Assembly: GCA_964555235.1 (NCBI GenBank)
Contig: CAZKRU010000003.1
Coordinates: forward strand, 1 to 64,000
Origin: CAZKRU01 sp964555235
GTDB taxonomy: Bacteria; Verrucomicrobiota; Verrucomicrobiia; Methylacidiphilales; CAMAQI01
DNA: 64,000 nucleotides
Direction of reading: 5' to 3'
The notes beneath the pieces are model-generated. The model saw nothing but the letters and a program-made list of their open reading frames with translations. It was not told the DNA's origin and did no database searches. Both the position numbers and the translations under genes were made by a program. Shown here piece by piece: positions 17,847-25,770 of this stretch; position 1 is the stretch's first letter, and every line of letters begins with the position of its first letter.

Positions 17847-18941
17847 ATGGTCTCAAACAAGATTTCTCAACGAGATATTGCAGAGCGGGCGAAGGTTCAT
17901 TTTACCACGGTTTCTCTCGCACTCCGAAACAGTGCGACTCTGCCCGAAACGACGCGAGTTCGAATTCAGAATCTTGCGAAGGAGATGGGGTATCGTCCTG
18001 ATCCGATGCTTTCTGCCCTGCAGGCTTATCGGAAAAATGTGAAGACGGCTGCCTATGAAGGAACCATCGCCTGGATCAATACCCATACGCCTCCGCAGCG
18101 ACTTTATGCGATGGGAGCACACATTGTCGCCTACCGGGCAGGCGCGCTTCGACGTTGTGAGGAACTCGGATATCGTTTGGAAGACTTTCAATTGATGGGA
18201 ATGACCTCCGCGCGGCTTTCGCGGATTTTTCAAACGCGCAATATCCAGGGGCTTCTCCTTCCGCCTCAACCGCGGAATCGATGTCGCTTCAAATTGGACT
18301 GGGAAAACTACTCCGCCGTGAGCTTCGGATCGACCCTCAGTTGGCCGCAGCTTCATGTGGTGACGAGTGCCCAATACCGGGCCAGTCGGATTGCCGCCCG
18401 ACAGCTCCTCTCCTACGGCTATCGCCGCATCGGTTTTGTGACCACTCACAACAGCGATGAGCGAACGGATCAGAATTTTTCCGCCGGATTCTCCGTCGAG
18501 CAACGCCGTTTAAAGCCGAAGGATCAGATCCCAATGCTCATCCTGGAAGATCAGCCGGCTCCTCTTGAAAAAAAGGACTTTGCTCGATGGTATAAATCCT
18601 TTCGTCCTGATGTGATTCTCTCTCAATACTATCGGATTCCGTACTACATGGAAGAACTCGGAATTTCCCCGGTGGAGTGCGGTCTGGCGTTGCTGGCTAG
18701 GAATTCCGATTCCGACGAATTTGCCGGAATTGATCAGAACGACTTTCAGATTGGCTATCACGCCGTTGATTTTTTGGTCGGGATGATGCACCGCAATGAG
18801 CGGGGAATTCCGGCCACTCCCTTGAGGCTTCTCATTGAGGGGAAATGGGTGAATGGAAGAAGTGTGGCACGACAGAATTTCAAAGAGAAAATCTTCAAGC
18901 GTCCGGATCGCAGTGTTCGGGAGATTCTTCAGGCAGCATAA
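17847..18941 (+). CDS. LacI/GalR-family transcriptional regulator of the polysaccharide island
   Basis: A DNA-binding sugar-responsive repressor type. The N-terminal helix-turn-helix reads ISQRDIAERAKVHFTTVSLA, then the hinge segment ending RPDPMLSAL, as in LacI proteins of this phylum. The periplasmic-binding-like effector domain follows (about 60-350) with GYRRIGFVTT and GIDQNDFQIGYHAVDFLV. I take the ATG at 17847; an upstream TTG at 17829 would only add six residues. It is divergent from the lyase gene and has an operator 26 bp upstream. The four matching TCTA-N4-TAGA sites in the island make it the likely master regulator. The effector sugar is unknown. Confidence 0.9.
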   Translation: MVSNKISQRDIAERAKVHFTTVSLALRNSATLPETTRVRIQNLAKEMGYRPDPMLSALQAYRKNVKTAAYEGTIAWINTHTPPQRLYAMGAHIVAYRAGALRRCEELGYRLEDFQLMGMTSARLSRIFQTRNIQGLLLPPQPRNRCRFKLDWENYSAVSFGSTLSWPQLHVVTSAQYRASRIAARQLLSYGYRRIGFVTTHNSDERTDQNFSAGFSVEQRRLKPKDQIPMLILEDQPAPLEKKDFARWYKSFRPDVILSQYYRIPYYMEELGISPVECGLALLARNSDSDEFAGIDQNDFQIGYHAVDFLVGMMHRNERGIPATPLRLLIEGKWVNGRSVARQNFKEKIFKRPDRSVREILQAA

Positions 18942-18954
18942 GATTTGACATCCG

Positions 18955-19012
18955 AAGACTATTTTATCCGCAGATACCCCCAGATTTTCACAGATATCAA
19001 ACGGATCAAGTA
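18955..19012. repeat. Fragment of the CAGATT-type intergenic repeat
   Basis: The stretch TCCGCAGATACCCCCAGATT followed by TTCACAGATATC resembles one arm of the inverted repeat at 45383-45484 (CACAGATTAACGCAGATTTT). Only one arm is visible here, between the LacI stop and hicB. Confidence 0.5.
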
Positions 19013-19017
19013 GGTCG

Positions 19018-19383
19018 TTAAATTTCCCCTAATGCATGGACAATTCTCAAAGATTGGGCAGGGGTGAATCTTGAGCCTCTCCGCAGTTTTGAAGCGAGGG
19101 TATGTTGGTTGATTCCTGCCAATTTTGAAAGCTTTGCGAGATTGAGGATGGGGGAGAGTCGCTTGATCTCTTCCATCGCTAGGTCGGGTTCTGGAATGGG
19201 ATCATGGTGTTTCTTTGCAACGGTAAGCCACCCTCGGATCGCAGTTGCCAATTCGCGCGCCGTTTGTTCGAAGGTCTCCCCATGGGCGGAGCAACCTTTG
19301 AGTGCAGGAACTTCCCCGACATAACATTCATCTTCATCGCTCCAATAGATTTTGGTCAGGTATTTGAACTTCTCGTTTTTCAT
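19018..19383 (-). CDS. hicB: HicB-family antitoxin with C-terminal helix-turn-helix
   Basis: A 121-residue antitoxin. The N-terminal HicB fold is marked by YLTKIYWSDEDECYVGEVPALKGCSAHG (cited as residues 8-35) and the following ETFEQTARELATAIRGWL helix. The C-terminal 45 residues (LAKLSKLAGINQHTLASKL) look like a DNA-binding helix-turn-helix, so it should both neutralise HicA and repress the operon. It overlaps hicA by ATGA at 19380-19383, with the toxin gene first. The family is recognised by pattern and partner. Confidence 0.85.
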   Translation of the reverse strand: MKNEKFKYLTKIYWSDEDECYVGEVPALKGCSAHGETFEQTARELATAIRGWLTVAKKHHDPIPEPDLAMEEIKRLSPILNLAKLSKLAGINQHTLASKLRRGSRFTPAQSLRIVHALGEI

Positions 19384-19628
19384 TGTAGGGCCTCCCTAAT
19401 TTTTTTGACGTAGATCGGTTTAATCTCTTTCCCGTGACGGGGGATATTGACGACATTTCGAGTGATGGGGTGTCGGAAGAAGTGATGACTTCCCTCCCCA
19501 TGAACTAGCACAAAGCCTTCGTGTTTTAAAAATGTAACCGCATCTTGAAAGGTAATATTTCTATCAGACCTCCCCGACATGATTTTCTCTTTGAGCTTTT
19601 CTGCTTTGCTCACCAAAAGAAGATGCAC
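19380..19628 (-). CDS. hicA: HicA-family mRNA interferase toxin
   Basis: A small RNA-binding toxin of the dsRBD-like HicA fold. The core has SGRSDRNITFQDAVTFLKHEGF, here residues 18-39, then GEGSHHFFRHP with the catalytic His (near 50) and VNIPRHGKEIKPIYVKKIREAL. The frame opens at a GTG at 19628; a GTG at 19613 is also possible, since relatives begin a few residues before KLKEKI. A TGCAC-N8-GTGCA dyad at 19624-19641 overlaps the start and could be the HicB operator. The gene runs into hicB with a four-base overlap. Confidence 0.85.
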   Translation of the reverse strand: MHLLLVSKAEKLKEKIMSGRSDRNITFQDAVTFLKHEGFVLVHGEGSHHFFRHPITRNVVNIPRHGKEIKPIYVKKIREALQ

Positions 19629-19687
19629 GATAATTTGTGCAAGTCAACGATTCTTCCATGAAGGATTCATCACGGGTGTATGGGGGA

Positions 19688-20548
19688 TTATCCCTTCACC
19701 GCGCCTGAGGTTAAGCCTGCGATGAATTCTTTTTGAATCATCAGAAAAAGAAGGGCGACAGGAGCGATGGAGATGACGGTTCCTGCCATCAAGAGGCCGT
19801 AGTCGTTGGAGTAGATTCCCCGCATCTGTGCGATCTCGACGGAGAGCGGAAACTTGTCCGGTGACTGCAAAATGATCTGGGGGGTGATGAAATTGTTCCA
19901 GCAGCCGATGAAGGTGATCATCAGATAGGTGGCCACCATCGGTCGGACGAGGGGGAGGACCATCTGAAAGAAAAGCCGGATCTCTCCGCAACCGTCCAGT
20001 CGTGCGGACTCCAGGAGGTCGTCAGGAATCGCGCCCTTCATGGTTTGGCGAAAAAGAAAAACACCAAACGCCGGAGCCAGGCTCGGAAGGATGAGCCCCC
20101 AGTAGCTGTTGAGGAGTCCCAATTCGTAGATCACTTTGTAGCCGGGAGCCATCAGGAGTGAGCCGGGGATGATGACCGAAGAAAGAACCAGCCGGGTGAT
20201 CCAGACGTTTCCCTTAAATTCAAATTTTGCCAAGGCATATCCTCCCATCGCACAGCAAATGGTTGAGAGAACGGCTTGGGAGCAGGCATAATAGACCGAG
20301 TTGACGACATGCGTTCCTAAATCAAGTTCGTGAAATAATCGGTGGTAATGTTGGAAGGAGAGTCGATCCCAGGCAAACCCGAGAAATCCGTTTCCTCGAG
20401 GGATAAAGGCGGACGAAAAAAATTCTTCACTCGATTTCAACGATGAGGTGAGAAGCCAAATGACTGGGACCAGCATGACGAGTGCAAAAAAGATGAGGAG
20501 CAGGTTGATGAATCCCCAAAGAAAGGCATTCGGTTTTGAAGTAATCAT
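19688..20548 (-). CDS. CUT1 sugar ABC transporter permease (MalG-like)
   Basis: A 286-residue inner-membrane permease with six predicted membrane helices. The cytoplasmic EAA loop reads ESARLDGCGEIRLFFQMVLPLVRP (residues 180-203), the contact site for the ATPase. It is last in the set binding protein - permease 1 - permease 2, with ATGA overlaps at both joints. No ATP-binding subunit follows, as in many carbohydrate ABC systems that share one MsmK-like ATPase. Location next to the degradation island suggests import of the released oligosaccharides, but no LacI-type site is seen upstream of the set. Confidence 0.9.
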   Translation of the reverse strand: MITSKPNAFLWGFINLLLIFFALVMLVPVIWLLTSSLKSSEEFFSSAFIPRGNGFLGFAWDRLSFQHYHRLFHELDLGTHVVNSVYYACSQAVLSTICCAMGGYALAKFEFKGNVWITRLVLSSVIIPGSLLMAPGYKVIYELGLLNSYWGLILPSLAPAFGVFLFRQTMKGAIPDDLLESARLDGCGEIRLFFQMVLPLVRPMVATYLMITFIGCWNNFITPQIILQSPDKFPLSVEIAQMRGIYSNDYGLLMAGTVISIAPVALLFLMIQKEFIAGLTSGAVKG

Positions 20549-21417
20549 TTTGACTCATCCTTCATCAGCAAACGTTGCACGACGGTCAAGCCGATGAGGA
20601 CCAGGGCCAGTACCCAACCGATCGCGCTCGCATATCCGAGGTCACCAAGTTCAAACCCGTTCTGATAGAGATACATGACGACGGTGAGTCCACGATTCTG
20701 AATTCCGGGACCACTCAAAAGAATCCACGGAAGCTCAAACAACTGAAAGCTTCCGACGACGGAAAGGAGGACGACAAATCCCGCAACCGGTTTGATCGAG
20801 GGAATGGTCACGTGCAGAAAACGCTGCCAGGCATTGGCTCCATCAATCGTTGCTGCTTCGAGGGTCTCTTGATTCACGTTTTGAAGGGCTGCCAAAAAAT
20901 AGATCATATTGAAACCGACATACATCCAAAAGGAGGCAAGGATCAGCGCGGGCATGGTGTATTCCTGCAGCCAGGCGAAATCGATGGGGAATCCGCACAG
21001 ACGATGCAGCGTTTGATTGATCAGACCGGTCCGTTTTTCAAAAAGAAGCCCAAAGATGACTCCGACGAAAACCATTCCGACCAGCGAAGGCGCGTAGTAA
21101 ATCAGCCGGAATGCAGCTTTCCCCCGGATCTTGGGATGATTCAAGGCGAGCGCCAGCAGGAGGGAGCAGGGGAGCTGAATGAAGAGGGATCCGGCGGTGT
21201 AGTAAAAGTTATTGCGAACGGCCGTCCAGAACAGGGGATCGGCAAAAAGATTTTTGTAGTTATCCAGAAAAATAAAGCGCGCGGTTCCGGGACCGTAGGT
21301 CTGCTGGAGTGAGAGCGCGATGGAGCTCAATAAGGGATAGAAGGTGAAGACTCCAAAACAAATCAGGAATGGTGAGAGAAAAAAGTAGGGAACCCAAAGT
21401 GAAGTTTTCTGTTTCAT
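20545..21417 (-). CDS. CUT1 sugar ABC transporter permease (MalF/UgpA-like)
   Basis: A 290-residue membrane permease with six helices, starting MKQKTSLWVPYFFLSPFLICFG. The EAA loop is EAATIDGANAWQRFLHVTIPSIKP at about 184-207, typical for the first permease of CUT1 sugar importers. It overlaps the binding-protein gene and the second permease by four bases on each side (ATGA), so the three are translationally coupled. Together they would form the membrane channel of a sugar importer that needs an ATPase from elsewhere. Confidence 0.9.
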   Translation of the reverse strand: MKQKTSLWVPYFFLSPFLICFGVFTFYPLLSSIALSLQQTYGPGTARFIFLDNYKNLFADPLFWTAVRNNFYYTAGSLFIQLPCSLLLALALNHPKIRGKAAFRLIYYAPSLVGMVFVGVIFGLLFEKRTGLINQTLHRLCGFPIDFAWLQEYTMPALILASFWMYVGFNMIYFLAALQNVNQETLEAATIDGANAWQRFLHVTIPSIKPVAGFVVLLSVVGSFQLFELPWILLSGPGIQNRGLTVVMYLYQNGFELGDLGYASAIGWVLALVLIGLTVVQRLLMKDESK

Positions 21418-22790
21418 GGGGCTAAGAAAACGTTACGTCGCATCTGGATTTCCACCTGCTCCTGTGCTTTTAAGAGGAGAATTCGGGCTTGGTCCTCGAG
21501 AGAGGCGGGAGTGAAGCGTTTCTGGGTCTTTGCAAAATCGTAGAGGGAAACCGAGGCATCGGTGAAGCGATTCCGGGCTAAAACCGCAAACGGAGAAGAG
21601 GGTCGATGTGGGACGAAGGGACACTGATTAATATAGAGACGTCCCTTCGGTTGTCCGGAAAAGTAGGGGTCAGGAGTATCGTAGATGGGATCGTTCCAGT
21701 TGCTTTTGACCGGGGTGACAATGTCTCCATCCAAATAGAGTCGCCGCGATAGCTTGGGGGAGAGATAGAGCTCTTTCGCCATGGCCCAAGCTTCGTCAAA
21801 ATGCTTCGTGCTTTTCGGAATCGCCAACATGGTTCCTCCGGCCACACTGGTGCGGCGTCCCCCTTTCGTCCAAGCGGGAAGCGGCATCAATTTCCATTTT
21901 CCTGCCATCTTCGGAATATCGCCTTTCCAAAAGCGGGTCTTCCAGTCGGGCATGAGCGCTGCCAGGACCAACCCGTCGCTTAATAATTCATAGCCACCCG
22001 CCGAAAAATCGGTCACCTCGGTGCCGATCGCATCCGGTCCCGCACACCAACTGACGAGAGTGGCAAGAGTTTTGACATTGATTTCGGAAGCCATCGTCGG
22101 ATGATCTTTCTCATCAAAAAATCCCCCGCCTGCCTGAGCGAGAAGCATTTCAAAGGAAGGACCGCTCTGAGGCGAAAGCTGAAGGAGGTAGCGTTCCTTT
22201 CCCTGCTTGGTGAGGGGAAGAAGGAGCCGGATAAAATCGTCCCACGTCTCAATTTTTGAAACATCGATCCCCGCGCCTTCGATCAGGTCCGAACGGTACG
22301 CCAGGAGAACGGGGTGAACATCATGGGGAATTCCAAAAATCCGGCCGCGCGAGGTCCACTGGCTGAAAGAGGGAGAATTGATCTGATCCATGATCCCTTC
22401 GGAAATCAGACGATCGGTCAGGTCCGTAAAGCCGACTGATTCGAGGGGGCCGGCAAAGGTTTTTGTCACCATGGTGGCTTCCACTTCAATTAAATCGGCG
22501 ACAGGAGTTCCGGAGAAAAATCCGGAGAGCATCCGTCGCTCCAAGGCATCGCCACTTAACAAGAGCTGATAGACGGGGTGCGGCGCGGTTCGATTCCATT
22601 CCTGAATGGCCGGTTCGTAATTGGAATAGTGATTTTTGGCAAAGGTCCAAAATTCAATGCGGTTCTGGTTTTCAGAGGGGCGCGTTAAAAAAATCCCTCC
22701 GGCGATGATGGCGGCCAGGGCTAAAATCATCGGAGCCACTCCGTAGTCTTGGCAAACCTCCAACCATCGGTTCCAAAGGCGAGCGATCAT
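21414..22790 (-). CDS. Extracellular sugar-binding protein of CUT1 ABC transporter
   Basis: A 458-residue solute-binding protein (SBP family 1). Instead of a lipobox it has a basic start and one hydrophobic helix (MILALAAIIAGGIFLTRP, residues 21-38), so it is probably membrane-anchored by its N-terminus. The body shows EFWTFAKNHYSNYEPAIQEWN, the DLIEVEATMV block and PLPAWTKGGRRTSVAGGTML, all usual for sugar-binding proteins of MalE/UgpB type. It begins the operon with the two permeases. Ligand is not predictable; oligosaccharides from the island are the inference. Confidence 0.87.
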   Translation of the reverse strand: MIARLWNRWLEVCQDYGVAPMILALAAIIAGGIFLTRPSENQNRIEFWTFAKNHYSNYEPAIQEWNRTAPHPVYQLLLSGDALERRMLSGFFSGTPVADLIEVEATMVTKTFAGPLESVGFTDLTDRLISEGIMDQINSPSFSQWTSRGRIFGIPHDVHPVLLAYRSDLIEGAGIDVSKIETWDDFIRLLLPLTKQGKERYLLQLSPQSGPSFEMLLAQAGGGFFDEKDHPTMASEINVKTLATLVSWCAGPDAIGTEVTDFSAGGYELLSDGLVLAALMPDWKTRFWKGDIPKMAGKWKLMPLPAWTKGGRRTSVAGGTMLAIPKSTKHFDEAWAMAKELYLSPKLSRRLYLDGDIVTPVKSNWNDPIYDTPDPYFSGQPKGRLYINQCPFVPHRPSSPFAVLARNRFTDASVSLYDFAKTQKRFTPASLEDQARILLLKAQEQVEIQMRRNVFLAP

Positions 22791-22902
22791 CGTTGCGTCA
22801 ACTCAAACTATCGCAATCGGATCGTGAGACAATGGAAAAATATTTTTCACGCGGAGCCTGAGTCTCTGTTCCGTGGGCCAATTTGTGGTGAGTACAGGAT
22901 AT

Positions 22903-23030
22903 TGTCTCTCGCCAAGTTCGCCAAGGCGCGAAGGAAGGTTCGACTTAAAAACCAAAAAGGGTTTCTTGGCGGCTTGGCGAACTTGGCGAACTTGGCGAAC
23001 TTGGCGAACTTGGCGAACTTGGCGAGAAAA
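22903..23030. repeat. Inverted repeat with six tandem CTTGGCGAA units
   Basis: The left arm CTCGCCAAGTTCGCCAAGGCG (about 22910-22930) pairs with a right arm made of six contiguous 9-bp units at 22973-23026, five CTTGGCGAA and a last CTTGGCGAG. The 306-bp gap between the binding-protein gene and the beta-helix gene holds only this element; I see no gene in it. Its arms follow the same style as the other intergenic inverted repeats in this window. Confidence 0.8.
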
Positions 23031-23096
23031 AACAACTTAGCGTTTTAGTTGCTTAGGAGATCGCTGCTGAGAAAATGCTGTTTTTCTAAACAAATC

Positions 23097-24446
23097 CTAA
23101 GGGCTTTGAGAATATTCGTAGGCGCCGAGATCCGGTTTGTCATCGTCCGGGCGGGATTCGCTTCCTTGAGGGGCTTTGTATTGGAGAAGCTTTCCACCTA
23201 GAAATTGGATGACCTCGTCCGGCAAGCGAGCTCCCTGATCGGCCAGAATGGAATCACGCGAGGCGAGATGGAGATCGCTTTTTTTGAAATCGACGAAGGG
23301 GAGAGTGGTGTGGCGATCTCCGAAGCGGGTTTGTTGGAGTGGGGAGGATTCCAGTTCTGAATTTCGAAAGCCGGCGGAGAGCCAATTGCAGGTTCCGGTG
23401 GCAACAGAGTCTTTTGGTGAAGTTTGAGAAGCTTCGATGAGGACTTGGTTTTTTTGACCGGCGCCGCCGTCCCAGACGAGGTTATTGTACCATTGAGTGC
23501 GGGCCTTGGTCGTCGTCAGAAGTACGATGGGTGAAATAAAGGAAGAGACGATGGTATTGTGAACCAGAATGAGGCGCCCATCGTGTTCATTGCCGACATC
23601 CTGTCCAAAGTGGATCACGTTCCGATTGCCGCTGCTGCGGGGGGATTTGAGAATGACGTTTCCAGCAAGAAGGGCATCACTTTCCGGAAGCGTCGTGTAG
23701 AATTTGTCGTCGACCAGATCGATTTCCCGATTGGCGGAGTCATGGAAATAACAGGCTAGAATCGAAGTTCGGTGGGCGCGGCTTTTCAAATTGTGTCCGG
23801 TGAGGCTGGAGTGAATTTCACATCCCCTGACCGTCACGCTCATTCCTCCCAGATAGAGATTATGGTTGTAGCCGGGGTCTTTGAGATTGCCGTTTGAATA
23901 GATAAGGCAGTTTTCAATCAATTGCCCGTTGGCCGTTTGCGGAGTTCCATCTCCATTGGACATGATTCCCATGTCGTTCTGATGAATGACGCAATCGCGG
24001 ATGGTGACGGAGTTGGCTTGGTTGATTCGAACTCCGGCACCGTTATGAGTTTTGTTGTGAGCCTCTGAAATCTCAAATCCTTCCACCACACAGCCGTCGG
24101 CTCCCTTGTTAAACTGAACAATCGCCCGGGGGATAGAGCCCTCCCCACTGTAGTCGTAGCCACTTCCACTGAGCCGAACCCGCGTTCCGTCGGAGCTGAC
24201 CGCCTTGAGAGTAATCTGTGGGCGGGAGATAAAAAGGTGTGTCGCTTCATACGGCTGATTTCCGGTTTGAGGAGAGACGAGAATCAGATCGTTCGGTTTT
24301 GCGACGAGGACGGCCTCTTCAATTCGTGAGAATTTCTCACCAGGGCCAACTTTAATCTCGGTTGCGTACAGCATTGCAAAAGAACCGCTCAGGTACGCTC
24401 CAATCAGGAACGAGCGGAACCACTCTTTGGATTTTTGAATGATCAT
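23097..24446 (-). CDS. Secreted right-handed parallel beta-helix protein (pectate-lyase-like fold)
   Basis: The frame opens at 24536 (479 residues), but the Met at 24446 directly precedes the signal peptide, so I start there (449 residues). After ATEIKVGPGEKFSRIEEAV the sequence shows repeated 20-25 residue coils with VTIRDCVIHQND, LIENCLIYSNG, VTVRGCEIHSS and similar, the pattern of right-handed beta-helices such as NosD or PL6/PL1-type proteins. No certain catalytic site can be named. It probably binds or cleaves a polysaccharide outside the cytoplasm. It lies downstream of the sugar transporter in opposite order, alone. Confidence 0.8.
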   Translation of the reverse strand: MIIQKSKEWFRSFLIGAYLSGSFAMLYATEIKVGPGEKFSRIEEAVLVAKPNDLILVSPQTGNQPYEATHLFISRPQITLKAVSSDGTRVRLSGSGYDYSGEGSIPRAIVQFNKGADGCVVEGFEISEAHNKTHNGAGVRINQANSVTIRDCVIHQNDMGIMSNGDGTPQTANGQLIENCLIYSNGNLKDPGYNHNLYLGGMSVTVRGCEIHSSLTGHNLKSRAHRTSILACYFHDSANREIDLVDDKFYTTLPESDALLAGNVILKSPRSSGNRNVIHFGQDVGNEHDGRLILVHNTIVSSFISPIVLLTTTKARTQWYNNLVWDGGAGQKNQVLIEASQTSPKDSVATGTCNWLSAGFRNSELESSPLQQTRFGDRHTTLPFVDFKKSDLHLASRDSILADQGARLPDEVIQFLGGKLLQYKAPQGSESRPDDDKPDLGAYEYSQSP

Positions 24447-24536
24447 AGAGAAAAGAAGGACATCATTTTTTGAAGGAAGAGGGTAGAGGTGGAGTGATTC
24501 ATCTATCAATCCAATTCGCTTTTTAGGTAAAGGCAA

Positions 24537-24643
24537 GGGGGACGCATCTCATTATTAATTAATCTATTGCGTGGAGATGGGGAAGAATCTAGGATATATG
24601 GGTGTTGATATCTTTTAATTAATGAAAAATGAGATACGTCCCC
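24537..24643. mobile_element. MITE-like palindromic element with GGGGACGYATCTCATT ends
   Basis: The left arm (24537-24564) reads GGGGGACGCATCTCATTATT and continues AATTAAT. The right arm (24612-24643) is its imperfect reverse complement and ends ATGAGATACGTCCCC. Total about 107 bp, no coding capacity. The ends resemble the palindromic units mobilised by Y1/REP-associated transposases, but no transposase is in the window. The right arm supplies the stop codon and last residues of the membrane protein at 24615. Confidence 0.55.
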
Positions 24644-24995
24644 ATGGTTTTTCCCCACCAGAGTGTCCCATGGTATATAAGATTCCATAAATCAATCCCA
24701 GCGCACCACATACATAACCATAGAAAATTGCGCGCTTTAGAATATCTAAATCCTTAATCTCAATTTGAGATGGCTCTAATTCCTTCCACAAAACCGAAAT
24801 TGACCGCATAGCCTTAAAAGCATTTTTCCACCCATACGTTAATGCAGTAAGACCACAGGTTACACAGAAAAATAGAAACATACTTGGGAGGAGTTTAAAT
24901 AAATATGAGACAGCTCCTCCAATTAAGTGAAAGCTCCAAATAGCTCCACCAAAAGTCACAATTATTGCCCAAATAGTAGATTTCCAAAATCTCAT
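24615..24995 (-). CDS. Small membrane protein of unknown function
   Basis: A 126-residue protein with three or four hydrophobic segments (about 7-22, 28-52, 90-110) and a charged stretch KELEPSQIEIKDLDILKRA between them. AT-richer than its neighbours. I do not recognise a family. Its C-terminal residues (GRISFFIN) are encoded by the MITE-like element at 24537-24643, so the original end of the gene may have been replaced. It lies 65 bp downstream of another small membrane protein on the same strand. Could be a recently acquired gene or a relic; coding status moderately supported by its membrane-like composition. Confidence 0.5.
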   Translation of the reverse strand: MRFWKSTIWAIIVTFGGAIWSFHLIGGAVSYLFKLLPSMFLFFCVTCGLTALTYGWKNAFKAMRSISVLWKELEPSQIEIKDLDILKRAIFYGYVCGALGLIYGILYTMGHSGGEKPWGRISFFIN

Positions 24996-25059
24996 GAGAG
25001 CAGAATGGTAGGAGCAGACGTTTTAATCAAGGGCAAATGGTTCGGCTGACTGAATTCAG

Positions 25060-25329
25060 TTATTTTAATAACGAATAAGCCGATACACCACCAATAATCA
25101 AAACATGAACCAAAATAATCGATACTATGATGTAAAAAATGGTTCTGAGGGTGATGTTTTCTTTGGGATCTGTGCAAACATAGTAAATCACGTAAACCCA
25201 CGACAAGAATCCATGAAAGATCGCCCAAATAATCGACTTGTTCCGGTGCCATGAGGCAACGACAGCAATGACTGTTCCAAGACTTATGCCTGTTCTGGCG
25301 GCTTCTGATGTTGTCGCGGTATCAAACAT
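25060..25329 (-). CDS. Small membrane protein of unknown function
   Basis: An 89-residue protein with a first weak hydrophobic segment (14-26), then HRNKSIIWAIFHGFLSWVYV and a second long hydrophobic segment near the C-terminus (68-86). The pattern of a short cytosolic loop HRNKS before an aromatic helix is common in small inner-membrane proteins of this phylum, but no function can be given. Base composition is AT-rich like the next gene (24615-24995), and the pair may share one transcript. Confidence 0.55.
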   Translation of the reverse strand: MFDTATTSEAARTGISLGTVIAVVASWHRNKSIIWAIFHGFLSWVYVIYYVCTDPKENITLRTIFYIIVSIILVHVLIIGGVSAYSLLK

Positions 25330-25475
25330 AATTCAACATTTTGACCCGAAGTGGGTTCAGGTTGCAATAAGGCTTTTCCTAAATGGAATTTCATTTCATG
25401 GAACAAAACTTCGAACCGCATCCATCTCATTGATATGCGGTATCTTATATAAGATAAAAAACAAAGAACCCAGAG

Positions 25476-25550
25476 TGGCGACCCTAACGGGATTCGAACC
25501 CGTGCTGCCTCCGTGAAAGGGAGGAGAGCTAACCGCTACTCCATAGGGTC
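25476..25550 (-). tRNA. tRNA-Glu (anticodon UUC)
   Basis: Read on the minus strand, GACCCTA pairs with TAGGGTC as a 7-bp acceptor stem, followed by discriminator G and an encoded CCA. The anticodon stem CCTCC/GGAGG encloses the loop CTTTCAC, giving anticodon TTC for glutamate. The T arm ACGGG-TTCGAAT-CCCGT is standard. Length 75 nt. Neighbours are a small membrane gene and the 25642 repeat. Confidence 0.95.
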
Positions 25551-25641
25551 AGGAGTGAAGGGTTATGTACTACAAATATTTCGGCGTTTGTAAATCGGAA
25601 TCCTTCTTTTTTGAACACACGATAAAATCTGGAACCGCGTG

Positions 25642-25757
25642 TTGTTGAATCAGGAACTCACGAACTCAGGAGAAATAGGGCGAACCCGTCTGCTTTTTGT
25701 CTCTTGAGTTCCTGAGTTCCAAATTTGCCTGAGGCCTTGAGATTCCTTAAAATGCTC
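25642..25757. repeat. About 115-bp dispersed repeat, copy 1 (AGGAACTCACGAACTC type)
   Basis: Contains a dyad with arms CAGGAACTCACGAACTCAGG and CTTGAGTTCCTGAGTTCC around a centre with GTCTGCTTTTTG. The reverse complement of the whole stretch occurs at 57331-57447 with few differences, including the flank ending AAAATGCTCT. It fills the space between tRNA-Glu and the M20 gene. Confidence 0.75.
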
Positions 25758-25770
25758 TACGCGCGAAAAA

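Noticed and set aside
20575..21312. 245-residue plus-strand open frame opposite the MalF-like permease
   Set aside because: Shadow of the permease gene; very hydrophilic with no motif.
22697..22860. LacI-type site before the sugar ABC transporter
   Set aside because: No TCTA-N4-TAGA dyad is present in this upstream region.
22973..23026. CRISPR-like array
   Set aside because: The units are 9 bp, contiguous and without spacers; no cas genes in the window.
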